From Parcubacteria group bacterium GW2011_GWA1_47_8 (GTDB lineage Bacteria > Patescibacteriota > Minisyncoccia > Phycocordibacterales > UBA1550), in contig LCOP01000037.1 in NCBI GenBank assembly GCA_000996605.1, forward strand, positions 1 through 7,412: 7,412 bases of DNA, given 5' to 3'. Shown here in pieces: positions 1 through 5,924 of the stretch; within the stretch, counting starts at the first letter, position 1, and each line of letters begins with the position of its first letter. The translations under genes and the position numbers were made by a program. The notes under the pieces are model-generated. The model saw only the letters and a list, made by a program, of their open reading frames with translations, did no database searches and was not told the DNA's origin.

Positions 1-581
1 TCAATAGCTTCTTTGCGCGCCTCTGCTTGGAGTTCGTCCTGCTTATCAATCGCAAAACTAGGCCCGTTCATGTTTGTTACTCCCGCGTTCGCAAGTCCCA
101 AAACGAGTGGATTCACCACGTCGAGATCACGTACGGTAATCGTTACTGTTTGAGATACTTCATACCCAGTGAGCACTTGTTTGCCGGGAGAGGGTGGGCA
201 CATTCCGTTTACACACACTACCTTGCTTTGCTCCCATTCATACTTGGGATACGAGCTATAGTTCGCCGTCTTGATATCTTTGTCCGCGACACCAAGCTTC
301 TTTGTCGCGTCAAGCGCTGCCTTAACCTTTACGCTCACTTTGCCCTGCGCATCGGAAACTTTCTTTGCCTCTTCAGTTACTGTAAAAGAAACTGTTGCAA
401 TATCGGGCGCTGCAGAAATCTCTCCTTCTCCCGTCACCGAAATGGTGTTCGTCGCGGGAACACTCCCGCCAATGAAGTGATACCCCTTGACCTCGGTGAT
501 GATCTTGGCGCCGACAAAAACAACCCCGACTATCGCCAACACCGTCAATGCTTTGTAGAACTTGTTTTTTGAATCTTCCAT
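1..581 (-). CDS. Membrane-anchored SIMPL-domain (DUF541) protein, C-terminus cut by window edge
   Basis: The 193 visible residues start with a short charged segment, then one hydrophobic helix (about residues 8-28), which suggests an N-terminal membrane anchor with the rest outside. From residue 45 the protein has the SIMPL/DUF541 opening ISVTGEGEISAAPDIATV, then SSYPKYEW (109-116) and the GYEVSQTVTITVRD block (139-152), all typical of the family (YggE, BP26). The family's molecular role is poorly settled; some members are linked to oxidative stress and some form oligomeric rings. A small insertion (about 117-135) carries two cysteines, C123 and C128, which could form a disulfide outside the cell. 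The ATG at 581 puts the membrane helix near the N-terminus; an in-frame ATG at 596 would add MSHHI. Neither has a good ribosome site. It lies about 100 bases after the response regulator gene on the same strand, so it may be the last or a later gene of that operon. Confidence 0.9.
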   Translation of the reverse strand, partial: MEDSKNKFYKALTVLAIVGVVFVGAKIITEVKGYHFIGGSVPATNTISVTGEGEISAAPDIATVSFTVTEEAKKVSDAQGKVSVKVKAALDATKKLGVADKDIKTANYSSYPKYEWEQSKVVCVNGMCPPSPGKQVLTGYEVSQTVTITVRDLDVVNPLVLGLANAGVTNMNGPSFAIDKQDELQAEARKEAI

Positions 582-610
582 AATATGATGGGACATTTGA
601 CATCTGACCG

Positions 611-690
611 CTGACAATTGACCGAATGCGGATATGTTGTCTGTCCGCAAAGCGGCGTATGTTGTCAGTTGTTAGTCGTCAGTTGTTAGT
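611..690. repeat. Intergenic cluster of short direct and inverted repeats
   Basis: The gap between the SIMPL gene and the response regulator gene is filled with repeated words. GTCAGTTGTTAGT occurs at 664-676 and again, exactly, at 678-690, one base apart; the second copy touches the regulator's stop codon. The inverse of this word, CTGACAATTGAC, lies at 611-622 and matches the reverse complement at 10 of 12 positions. A second pair is TATGTTGTC at 633-641 and 658-666, each just after GCGG (628-631 and 652-655). CCGC-AAA-GCGG at 645-655 can form a tight hairpin. There is no T-run after it on either strand, so it is not a standard terminator. Function unknown. Confidence 0.75.
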
Positions 691-1067
691 TATTTCAAGA
701 CATCCCCCACCTGACGGAGGATCGCCTCAATCGAATAATCAGACTTGATGATATACCCGCGCACACCGAGCGCGATTCCCTCGCTCATCTTTTCAAGGTC
801 GGAAAGCTGGGTTTCCATAATGACCGGAATATCTTTCCCCCACTCCTCCGCGCGCATTTTCTGCAAGAATTCAAGACCGTTCAACTTTGGCATAAGCACG
901 TCAAGCATGACGAGATCGGGCTTTTCACGTGTCGCGATTTCGAAACCCTCGACACCATCAAAAGCCACAAATACATCGTATTTCCCCTGGCTTCCCGCAA
1001 TAAGCCCGTCTTTCATAATCTTCGAGAAGATCTTATCATCATCAATAATCAGTATTTTTTTGTTCAT
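690..1067 (-). CDS. Single-domain response regulator (CheY-like receiver)
   Basis: This 125-residue protein is one receiver domain with no output domain. Expected residues are present: the acidic cluster DDD at 9-11, the phospho-acceptor D56 in MLDVLMP, the switch threonine T86 in VIMETQ and the conserved lysine K108 in YIIKSD. Its start codon overlaps the stop of the histidine kinase gene as ATGA (1064-1067), with no Shine-Dalgarno sequence, so it is probably translated by coupling to the kinase, which is almost certainly its phosphodonor. With no DNA-binding domain, it must act by protein-protein contact, for example on a motor, an enzyme or a further phosphorelay protein; the target is not visible here. 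The stop codon runs into the repeat cluster at 611-690. Confidence 0.95.
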   Translation of the reverse strand: MNKKILIIDDDKIFSKIMKDGLIAGSQGKYDVFVAFDGVEGFEIATREKPDLVMLDVLMPKLNGLEFLQKMRAEEWGKDIPVIMETQLSDLEKMSEGIALGVRGYIIKSDYSIEAILRQVGDVLK

Positions 1068-2818
1068 AGGTTTATTGTAACATACACAGTAGTACCCTTG
1101 CCAACAATCGATCCGACCCTTATTGTCCCACCATGCGCCTCGACGATACCCTTTGCAATCACCAACCCGAGCCCGGTTCCTTTATGCTTGTTCTCACGCG
1201 CCGCCCCGACGAATTGCGTAAACTTGTTAAAGAGTTTGCCAAAATTCTCGGGTGCGATCCCTTCTCCTGAATCAGTAACCGCAATAACGAGACAATCGTC
1301 AAGCATACCCGTAGAGGAGTCTTCTCTACTTGCAATCCACGGGAGTTGTAATTTTGTCGCTTCCTGATCAATCGTGCTCCCTTTCTTGTGCAAAAAACAT
1401 TCGACGGCCACCTTCCCGCCCGGGGGAGTAAAATTGAGCGCATTAGTAAGGAGATTGTTTACCACCTGAATTATCCGCACTGGGTCAAAAGAAGCTGTCG
1501 TTGGGGCACTCGCTTCAAAGGACAAGCTCAACTCTATTTTACCATCACGAGCCGTTGTGTCAAAAAATTTCACGCGACCGAGAAGTAACTCCTTGAGATT
1601 TGATTCTTTCTTCTCAACCGTAAACTTCCCTGCGCTGATCTTGGCCGCGTCGAGAAGATCGTTTAAGAGCGTCAACATCGAGGAGGAGCTTTCAGAAAGC
1701 ATTGCCACATATTCGCTCGACATCTGCTTGTTCTCGAGCACTTTTGTTGATTTCATCATTTCGCCAATCTTTTTGATGTTCCCGAGCGGCGACCGAAGCT
1801 CATGCACAATCATCGACGTAAAATCATCACGCATCTTTTCCGCTTCTTTTTCGTGAGTGATATCATGGAGCACCACCACACCGCCGAGGATTTGATTCTT
1901 GATAACCCCAACATCTGATTTGACGGGTGAAATGAGCACCTCATAATACTTACCGCGAAGCATGACATTTTTAAACGTCAACGGCTTATCGAGTTTAATT
2001 GATTCCTCGAGCTTCTCTTTAATATCGAACGCACCATTAAGCCCAGTGATAAAATCAAAGATGGTCGGGAGCTCGGTACCCTCATATCCAATAGCGTTTC
2101 GTGCGGCCGCATTTGCCGCGAGGATTCGATAGTCGCGATCGGTCATTACCACCCCCTCGATCATGCTCTCAATCATCGCGGCGGTTTTCCTTTGTTCCGT
2201 TTTCACGGTTTCTTCGAGTTTCGTAACCGCCTGCGAAGCCTGACTGACAATTTTGTAGAGAATGGACATCTCTTCTTCTTTGTAAAAACCCTCCTTGCGG
2301 TGCGCAATCGTAAGGACACCGACCAATTGATCACCGATTACCAACGGAATATTGAAATAGGAACGCACGGGCTCATCGGTAGCCTCAAGCATAAGTGCGC
2401 CGGTAATCGTTTCTTCGACGGAAACATTCGTGAGGTCGCGCCCGAGGATTGCCGCAAGGGATTTAAGCATCCGTCCGCGTACCTCTTTGATAAATTGCGG
2501 GGATACCGAATGCTGTAAATCGGATTTAAAAATAATCTTGTCAGGGTTAAGGAGCATGTACGCGGCAACATCATATTCCAAAAATTGATTGAGTGACCCT
2601 GCAATAACATCGAGAATCTTCTGAATATTGAGCGAGTACCCGGTGCGATCTGCGATTTCTTTCAAAATGGCAAGTTCGTACATGCGGTGCTTTACCTCAC
2701 TTTCTTTCATCTCGATATTGCGTTTGCTTCGCAGGAAAAACCAATACGCAAAAGTAATCCCCGCAAGATACAAAATAATGAGAATAATTGCAATATATAA
2801 AATATTCTGCGGAATCAT
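1064..2818 (-). CDS. Membrane sensor histidine kinase, TM-GAF-PAS-HisKA-HATPase
   Basis: Numbered from the ATG at 2818 (584 residues): a single membrane helix at about 3-29, a short coiled linker, a GAF-like domain (about 45-205), a PAS domain (about 210-322), then the kinase core. The H box is MIVHELRSPLGNIKK with phospho-accepting H339; the N box is NLLTNALNF (N459); the G1 box is DSGEGI (D516) and the G2 box GTGLGL (547-552). All catalytic motifs look intact. There is no extracellular sensor domain, so the signal is probably cytoplasmic or passed through the membrane helix. About 25 extra residues (roughly 475-505) sit between the N box and G1. A TTG at 2848 would add ten residues and has AAGGA just upstream, overlapping the previous gene's stop; the ATG was preferred because the membrane helix follows at once. 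It overlaps the response regulator by four bases. Confidence 0.93.
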   Translation of the reverse strand: MIPQNILYIAIILIILYLAGITFAYWFFLRSKRNIEMKESEVKHRMYELAILKEIADRTGYSLNIQKILDVIAGSLNQFLEYDVAAYMLLNPDKIIFKSDLQHSVSPQFIKEVRGRMLKSLAAILGRDLTNVSVEETITGALMLEATDEPVRSYFNIPLVIGDQLVGVLTIAHRKEGFYKEEEMSILYKIVSQASQAVTKLEETVKTEQRKTAAMIESMIEGVVMTDRDYRILAANAAARNAIGYEGTELPTIFDFITGLNGAFDIKEKLEESIKLDKPLTFKNVMLRGKYYEVLISPVKSDVGVIKNQILGGVVVLHDITHEKEAEKMRDDFTSMIVHELRSPLGNIKKIGEMMKSTKVLENKQMSSEYVAMLSESSSSMLTLLNDLLDAAKISAGKFTVEKKESNLKELLLGRVKFFDTTARDGKIELSLSFEASAPTTASFDPVRIIQVVNNLLTNALNFTPPGGKVAVECFLHKKGSTIDQEATKLQLPWIASREDSSTGMLDDCLVIAVTDSGEGIAPENFGKLFNKFTQFVGAARENKHKGTGLGLVIAKGIVEAHGGTIRVGSIVGKGTTVYVTINL

Positions 2819-2855
2819 AGAAGGGATTGTTGGTAATCTGACGTGCAAGCAGTCC

Positions 2856-3125
2856 TTAGCTTGCCTGCTTGATTTCGGGATACTTCGTAAAGATACTTCC
2901 GAGAGTATTCTTTACAATCTGCCCCGACAACTCAACGTACGAATCGATGAGCTTCCCCATTGCTTCCGATGGATCCCCGGTTATACTCGCAACCGTTCCA
3001 TCGTCGTTAATGACCAAATTAGGTACTTTGCGTGCACGCATAACAGCAACATTAGGACCCAGAATAATAATCTGTTTCCCGATAATTTCTGACATTATTG
3101 ATTTGTATTGTTCGTTCTGATCCAT
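2856..3125 (-). CDS. Small conserved-looking protein of unknown family, upstream of histidine kinase
   Basis: The 89-residue protein is soluble, with no signal peptide, membrane helix or cysteine. I do not recognise its family. The pattern suggests a compact alpha/beta fold: helix (about 1-15), strand KQIIILG (17-23), an arginine-rich ARKVP stretch, two strands around NLVINDDG and VASITG (36-49), then two amphipathic helices (about 52-84) starting at GDPSEAMGKLIDSY. The balanced composition and regular hydrophobic spacing argue for a real gene. Its stop lies only 8 bases before the kinase's TTG and 37 before its ATG, so it is almost surely co-transcribed and may be an adaptor or ligand-binding partner of the kinase; that is inference. 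No Shine-Dalgarno is seen. A TATAAA lies about 11 bases before the ATG inside the upstream repeats, but no fitting -35 accompanies it. M11 is an alternative start. Confidence 0.8.
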   Translation of the reverse strand: MDQNEQYKSIMSEIIGKQIIILGPNVAVMRARKVPNLVINDDGTVASITGDPSEAMGKLIDSYVELSGQIVKNTLGSIFTKYPEIKQAS

Positions 3126-3148
3126 GGTTTTTAGTTTTATAAGGTTAA

Positions 3149-3221
3149 TAAGTTAGCGAAGTTTTATAAGTTAGAGAAGTTTGGTATTTTCCTTATCAAA
3201 CTTTTTCAACTTATAAAACTT
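3149..3221. repeat. AT-rich intergenic direct and inverted repeats, potential long hairpin
   Basis: AAGTTTTATAAGTT at 3159-3172 and its exact reverse complement at 3208-3221 form a 14-bp inverted repeat; inside it AAGTTTG (3177-3183) pairs with CAAACTT (3197-3203), so the segment can fold into a long, slightly interrupted stem. The left side is also a direct repeat with period 18: TAAGTTAGCGAAGTTT (3149-3164) and TAAGTTAGAGAAGTTT (3167-3182) differ at one base. A further TTTTATAAG occurs at 3135-3143. It sits between the three-helix membrane protein gene and the 89-residue protein gene. It could attenuate or terminate minus-strand transcription, but no uninterrupted T-run follows it, so it is recorded as a repeat. 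Confidence 0.75.
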
Positions 3222-3229
3222 ATTTACCT

Positions 3230-3616
3230 TTACTCTCCTTTAATCGCACCGAGGAGCTTGTTGGCGGCAATTCCCATTAAAATATACCCTGCGATATAGA
3301 GAGAGCTGTTAATCAGATCCAAATAAAAAGCCGAAGCAAGACTTTGAACCCACGGCACACCCGTAATAAATCCGAGGAACAATGCTGTCATGCCTGCACT
3401 AAAATAATTGAGGACACTCCCAAAAATACCCCCGTGCATTCTGCTTCCCCCGATCCACACCATAGCGATGGTTATAAAGGCGACGATAATCGCCGACCAC
3501 ACAGAGAGAGATGCGAGCAACCCCGAGTTGTCCTCGAACTCCGCAAGTGACTCCACGGTGCCGGCAAACGCGAGCGCCGGAAACAACACGAAACTTAAAA
3601 CTACAATATGTTTCAT
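3230..3616 (-). CDS. Small exported or membrane protein with signal peptide and three TM segments
   Basis: The 128 residues begin with a clear signal peptide ending at ALAFA, with likely cleavage before GTVE. Three hydrophobic segments follow (about 33-57, 68-92 and 104-125), separated by a polar stretch WIGGSRMHGG and a short loop. The family was not recognised. The size and signal peptide plus a few helices loosely recall VirB2/TrbC-type pilins, but those usually have two helices and no specific motif supports the link. The ATG at 3616 was chosen over an in-frame TTG at 3625 because it gives a normal signal peptide; GAG lies a few bases upstream as a weak ribosome site. It has its own extended -10 promoter and is the first gene of the run leading to the histidine kinase, so it may be a membrane sensor partner or an unrelated surface component. 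The repeat hairpin at 3159-3221 follows it. Confidence 0.8.
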   Translation of the reverse strand: MKHIVVLSFVLFPALAFAGTVESLAEFEDNSGLLASLSVWSAIIVAFITIAMVWIGGSRMHGGIFGSVLNYFSAGMTALFLGFITGVPWVQSLASAFYLDLINSSLYIAGYILMGIAANKLLGAIKGE

Positions 3617-3651
3617 ATTTCTCAATAATTATTATTAATACTCGTACGTCC

Positions 3652-3660
3652 ATTATACCA
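3652..3660 (-). promoter_or_regulatory. Extended -10 promoter (TGGTATAAT) for the signalling cluster
   Basis: On the minus strand the bases read TGGTATAAT: a perfect TATAAT (3657-3652) preceded by the TGn extension. This type of promoter can work with a poor -35 box, and none is obvious at the right distance. Transcription would begin near 3645, giving a leader of about 29 bases before the ATG at 3616. It lies in the short gap after the pgi stop codon. Confidence 0.65.
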
Positions 3661-3695
3661 TATGGCCACCAAAACAAGTGTCCACAGGCCGACAT

Positions 3696-5006
3696 CTATT
3701 CCCCACCAAGAATACGTCGTGTTGCACGCTTATATTCCTCGACGTTTGGCTGATCAAACGCATTGACATGTAGAAGGTTTGCGAGATGCATGACCGCACA
3801 CATCTCGAGTTGGAGAATCGCCCCGAGCGACTCGGCATCCAGATTGGCAAGCTTGATTTCACCGTACGAAACCCCACGCGTATTGTATGTTTCCTTGACC
3901 CCTTCATAAATAGCGTCAAAAACCTCGCATGGTGCGCGGTTCAAAATCCCCGGCACGAGCGGGGCGAACACGGAATCTGTTGCGACAAAACCGTGTTCCC
4001 AATGCGGCTCATGAGCGCGCACAAGCACCCGCCCCGAAAGCCCGGGATTTGCGAGATTCATTTGCTCGACCGAGTGGAGGTCCGTCGAGCCGAGAGACAC
4101 CGTGGGAATCATACGGTGGGAAGCGGGGGTGCCCTCCGTCGTCGTCTCCTTTCCCAAACTTTCCGCAAAAAGCTGTCTGTACCATTTGCCGAGCGACTCA
4201 AGCTCCGGATGAAACAAGAAGATGTCGAATGCCGCCGTGCCGCGTTCGTGCCACGCAAAGATATCATTCGCCAACATGAATGCCTCGCTCTTTTCTCCTT
4301 GTTCCACACACTCATGCACCACTGCTTGCGCTCCCCGCATGAGCGCCACAACGTCCACCCCCGCACAGAGGAGCGGGAAAGCGCCTACCGGAGAAAAAAC
4401 GGAGTACCGTCCACCCACCATTTTTGGAATCGGCAGAAGATGAAACCCTCGAGTTTCCCCCGTTTTCCATAGCGGCGACCCTTCGTCCGTAATACAAACA
4501 ATACGATCAGCGAGTGGCCCAAGTGCGATTTCGAGCGCACCGACAAGCACCGATGCATTCATCATCGTTTCCGTTGTTGTTCCCGACTTGCTCGCCACCA
4601 CGATTACAATTTCTTCTTTATGGTGCACTTCGTTTAATAAAAGTTCCGCCATATCCGCCAGAAGCTCCGGCGAGCACGTATCAGCAAAGAGCATCTTGGG
4701 CGCGAACGGCATGTGCGCATCAAGCGTTCCCGACAAGGCATCGTACACCGCCTTTGTGCCGAGGTTCGATCCGCCGATGCCGATGTCGATGACATACATG
4801 AGCTTTTGGCTCGCAAGCTCGCGGGCAAGTGTTTTGGATTTTTTGAGCAAGCCCTCATCAAAGGGAAGCCGAAGCGACGCTTCGGGAAGCGCATAGGAAG
4901 GGTCGCTCATCGCCCTGCGCAGGCGCGCCACATATTCACCCCCGCGCGCGCGATTTTCCGCGTCGGACGCAGAGAGTTTTCTTCTTGTATCATGGTGGTA
5001 CATCAT
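3696..5006 (-). CDS. pgi: Glucose-6-phosphate isomerase
   Basis: This 436-residue cytoplasmic enzyme interconverts glucose 6-phosphate and fructose 6-phosphate in glycolysis and gluconeogenesis. Signatures in order: IGIGGSNLG (75-83), the phosphate-binding loop SKSGTTTET (139-147), GGRYSVFSPVG (198-208), catalytic glutamate E282 in FAESLGK, catalytic histidine H311 in GSTDLHSVEQ, and catalytic lysine K426 in DQPNVEEYK, where the usual DQxGVE glycine is asparagine. All catalytic residues are present and the length fits the shorter bacterial isomerases (about 430-460, against about 550 in E. coli). Two ATGs in tandem (5006 and 5003) start the frame; neither has a clear Shine-Dalgarno. No convincing promoter was found just upstream and the preceding PsbP-like gene has no terminator, so the two may be co-transcribed. 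No terminator is evident after the stop at 3696-3698. Confidence 0.97.
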   Translation of the reverse strand: MMYHHDTRRKLSASDAENRARGGEYVARLRRAMSDPSYALPEASLRLPFDEGLLKKSKTLARELASQKLMYVIDIGIGGSNLGTKAVYDALSGTLDAHMPFAPKMLFADTCSPELLADMAELLLNEVHHKEEIVIVVASKSGTTTETMMNASVLVGALEIALGPLADRIVCITDEGSPLWKTGETRGFHLLPIPKMVGGRYSVFSPVGAFPLLCAGVDVVALMRGAQAVVHECVEQGEKSEAFMLANDIFAWHERGTAAFDIFLFHPELESLGKWYRQLFAESLGKETTTEGTPASHRMIPTVSLGSTDLHSVEQMNLANPGLSGRVLVRAHEPHWEHGFVATDSVFAPLVPGILNRAPCEVFDAIYEGVKETYNTRGVSYGEIKLANLDAESLGAILQLEMCAVMHLANLLHVNAFDQPNVEEYKRATRRILGGE

Positions 5007-5050
5007 CCATCCATTCTACACGATATTGGGCAGAATGTAGAATACAAATA

Positions 5051-5155
5051 TGGAATCATCACATTTGATGAAGGATAATATCGCTGGGATTCGCCATTGG
5101 TGCAACCGTCCACTTGGAAGCTGTTGAGTATCCATCCGTCCATAACAACTTTTGC
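5051..5155 (-). pseudogene. Remnant: C-terminal tail of a lost M23-peptidase paralogue
   Basis: In one minus-strand frame this stretch encodes a 34-residue segment, KVVMDGWILNSFQVDGCTNG followed by ESQRYYPSSNVMIP. It aligns without gaps to the last 34 residues of the M23 protein at 5928-6029, with 20 identities and many conservative changes (V/I, D/E, F/Y, I/L). At DNA level 28 of 32 bases match between 5052-5083 and 5929-5960. The frame is closed about ten codons before the homology, so the peptidase body is absent. Where the M23 gene has CCG TAG, the remnant has CCA TAT: the stop is lost and the frame runs on to a TGA at 4992-4990, inside the pgi start. It is therefore a gene fragment, not a functional peptidase. 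It begins about 15 bases after the PsbP-like gene's stop. Confidence 0.8.
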
Positions 5156-5169
5156 GGTTAGAACCAGCT

Positions 5170-5832
5170 TCACTTCTTCTCAACGGGCAACCATGTGATA
5201 CTTTTAACGATTTTATCAAGTACGTGGAAGTTTGAAGGGTCATCATACATAATTATCCCCAAATACTGACCATCGACGGCTTGAAGCGGGATTACATAAG
5301 AAAACAATCTGTCCGTATGAATAGAACTATGGTACTCCACGTCAGACACAATAGAAGTCTGCCCAGCAACGACAATTTGCTTTTTCATTATTATTTTTCC
5401 ACCCAAATCAGGGAGGTCATTGAGCGGTAAAATGCTCATGGTGATTGACCCAAGCCCCGCTCCCTTGGATGGGTCGAGAATCCCAAATTCCCCATCCCCT
5501 TGATACCCCGAATCGCCCAAAGGATACCCTAGATTATTCTCCCGCACATCAAACTCTTTCGGATACATAAGCTGGAAACCATATTTTTTATTAGTGTAGA
5601 TATTCTGACCGTCAATACTTATTGAAATAATACCAGCGTACTCATTTGTATCTATTGGCAATGGAGCTTTTTCACATTTCCCCATGGGGTTTTTACTGCA
5701 TGGTATTTCTGTGTACGAGATGTCTGTGGGCGCTTCTTTTCTAAAAAAAAGAAATGTCCCGAGACTAACGACAACAAGAAGCAGCACGATTGAGAAAAAA
5801 ATGGTGCTACTTTTTTTATTTTGCAAATTCAT
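5170..5832 (-). CDS. Membrane-anchored PsbP-like protein of unknown function
   Basis: The 220 residues have a short lysine-containing N-terminus, one strong membrane helix (about 11-30) and an outside domain. A region with two cysteines (C45, C53) is followed by YTNKKYGFQLMYPKEFDV (79-96), the start pattern of PsbP-like (Mog1/PsbP-fold) domains. The end, VLDKIVKSITWLP, is also typical of that fold's last helix and strand. Such anchored domains are frequent in Patescibacteria, usually without known function; ligand binding or an envelope role is possible. The ATG at 5832 was chosen because the promoter at 5840-5868 would start transcription on or next to it, giving a leaderless message. An in-frame TTG at 5868 overlaps the -35 box and cannot be the start of that transcript. 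No terminator follows, so transcription may run into pgi. Confidence 0.85.
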   Translation of the reverse strand: MNLQNKKSSTIFFSIVLLLVVVSLGTFLFFRKEAPTDISYTEIPCSKNPMGKCEKAPLPIDTNEYAGIISISIDGQNIYTNKKYGFQLMYPKEFDVRENNLGYPLGDSGYQGDGEFGILDPSKGAGLGSITMSILPLNDLPDLGGKIIMKKQIVVAGQTSIVSDVEYHSSIHTDRLFSYVIPLQAVDGQYLGIIMYDDPSNFHVLDKIVKSITWLPVEKK

Positions 5833-5839
5833 AAAATTC

Positions 5840-5868
5840 AATATAGCATGTATTAATCTTGATTCCAA
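5840..5868 (-). promoter_or_regulatory. Sigma-70-type promoter, probably giving a leaderless mRNA
   Basis: On the minus strand TTGGAA (5868-5863, four of six matches to TTGACA) is followed after exactly 17 bases by TATATT (5845-5840, five of six). TGC (5848-5846) directly before it makes an extended -10. Seven bases separate the -10 from the ATG at 5832, so the start of transcription would fall on or within a base of the start codon. The -35 box begins three bases after the preceding terminator's T-run ends. Confidence 0.75.
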
Positions 5869-5870
5869 AC

Positions 5871-5900
5871 AAAAAAATGGGGGTACAAAGTACCCCCATT
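5871..5900 (-). terminator. Intrinsic terminator after the M23 peptidase gene
   Basis: On the minus strand AATGGGGGTAC (5900-5890), a TTT loop and GTACCCCCATT (5886-5876) form a perfect 11-bp stem. The T-run at 5877-5871 overlaps the end of the stem and extends beyond it. It lies 25 bases after the M23 stop codon. The plus strand has no T-run after the stem, so it acts in one direction only. Confidence 0.93.
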
Positions 5901-5924
5901 AAAGGTTAACAAAAACAAAAGAAC

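Noticed and set aside
27..572. Plus-strand 181-codon open frame at the left edge
   Set aside because: The minus strand encodes an unmistakable SIMPL domain across the same bases; the plus frame has no recognisable features.
597..690. Repeat cluster as a CRISPR array
   Set aside because: Units are 9-13 bases, one base or a few apart, with no spacers of uniform length and no cas genes nearby.
3159..3221. AT-rich inverted repeat as an intrinsic terminator
   Set aside because: The stem is almost entirely AT and no continuous T-run follows it on the minus strand, so it was kept only as a repeat.
3786..4472. Long plus-strand open frames opposite pgi
   Set aside because: They mirror the codon pattern of a clearly real gene on the other strand and are rich in R, H and C without any domain pattern.
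5032..5050. TATTCT as a -10 promoter for pgi
   Set aside because: No acceptable -35 lies 16-18 bases upstream and the TG extension is misplaced by one base.
5016..5246. Minus-strand 76-codon open frame over the end of the PsbP-like gene and the M23 remnant
   Set aside because: It reads the remnant in the wrong frame and has no sensible protein features; the homologous frame is the one described as the M23 tail.
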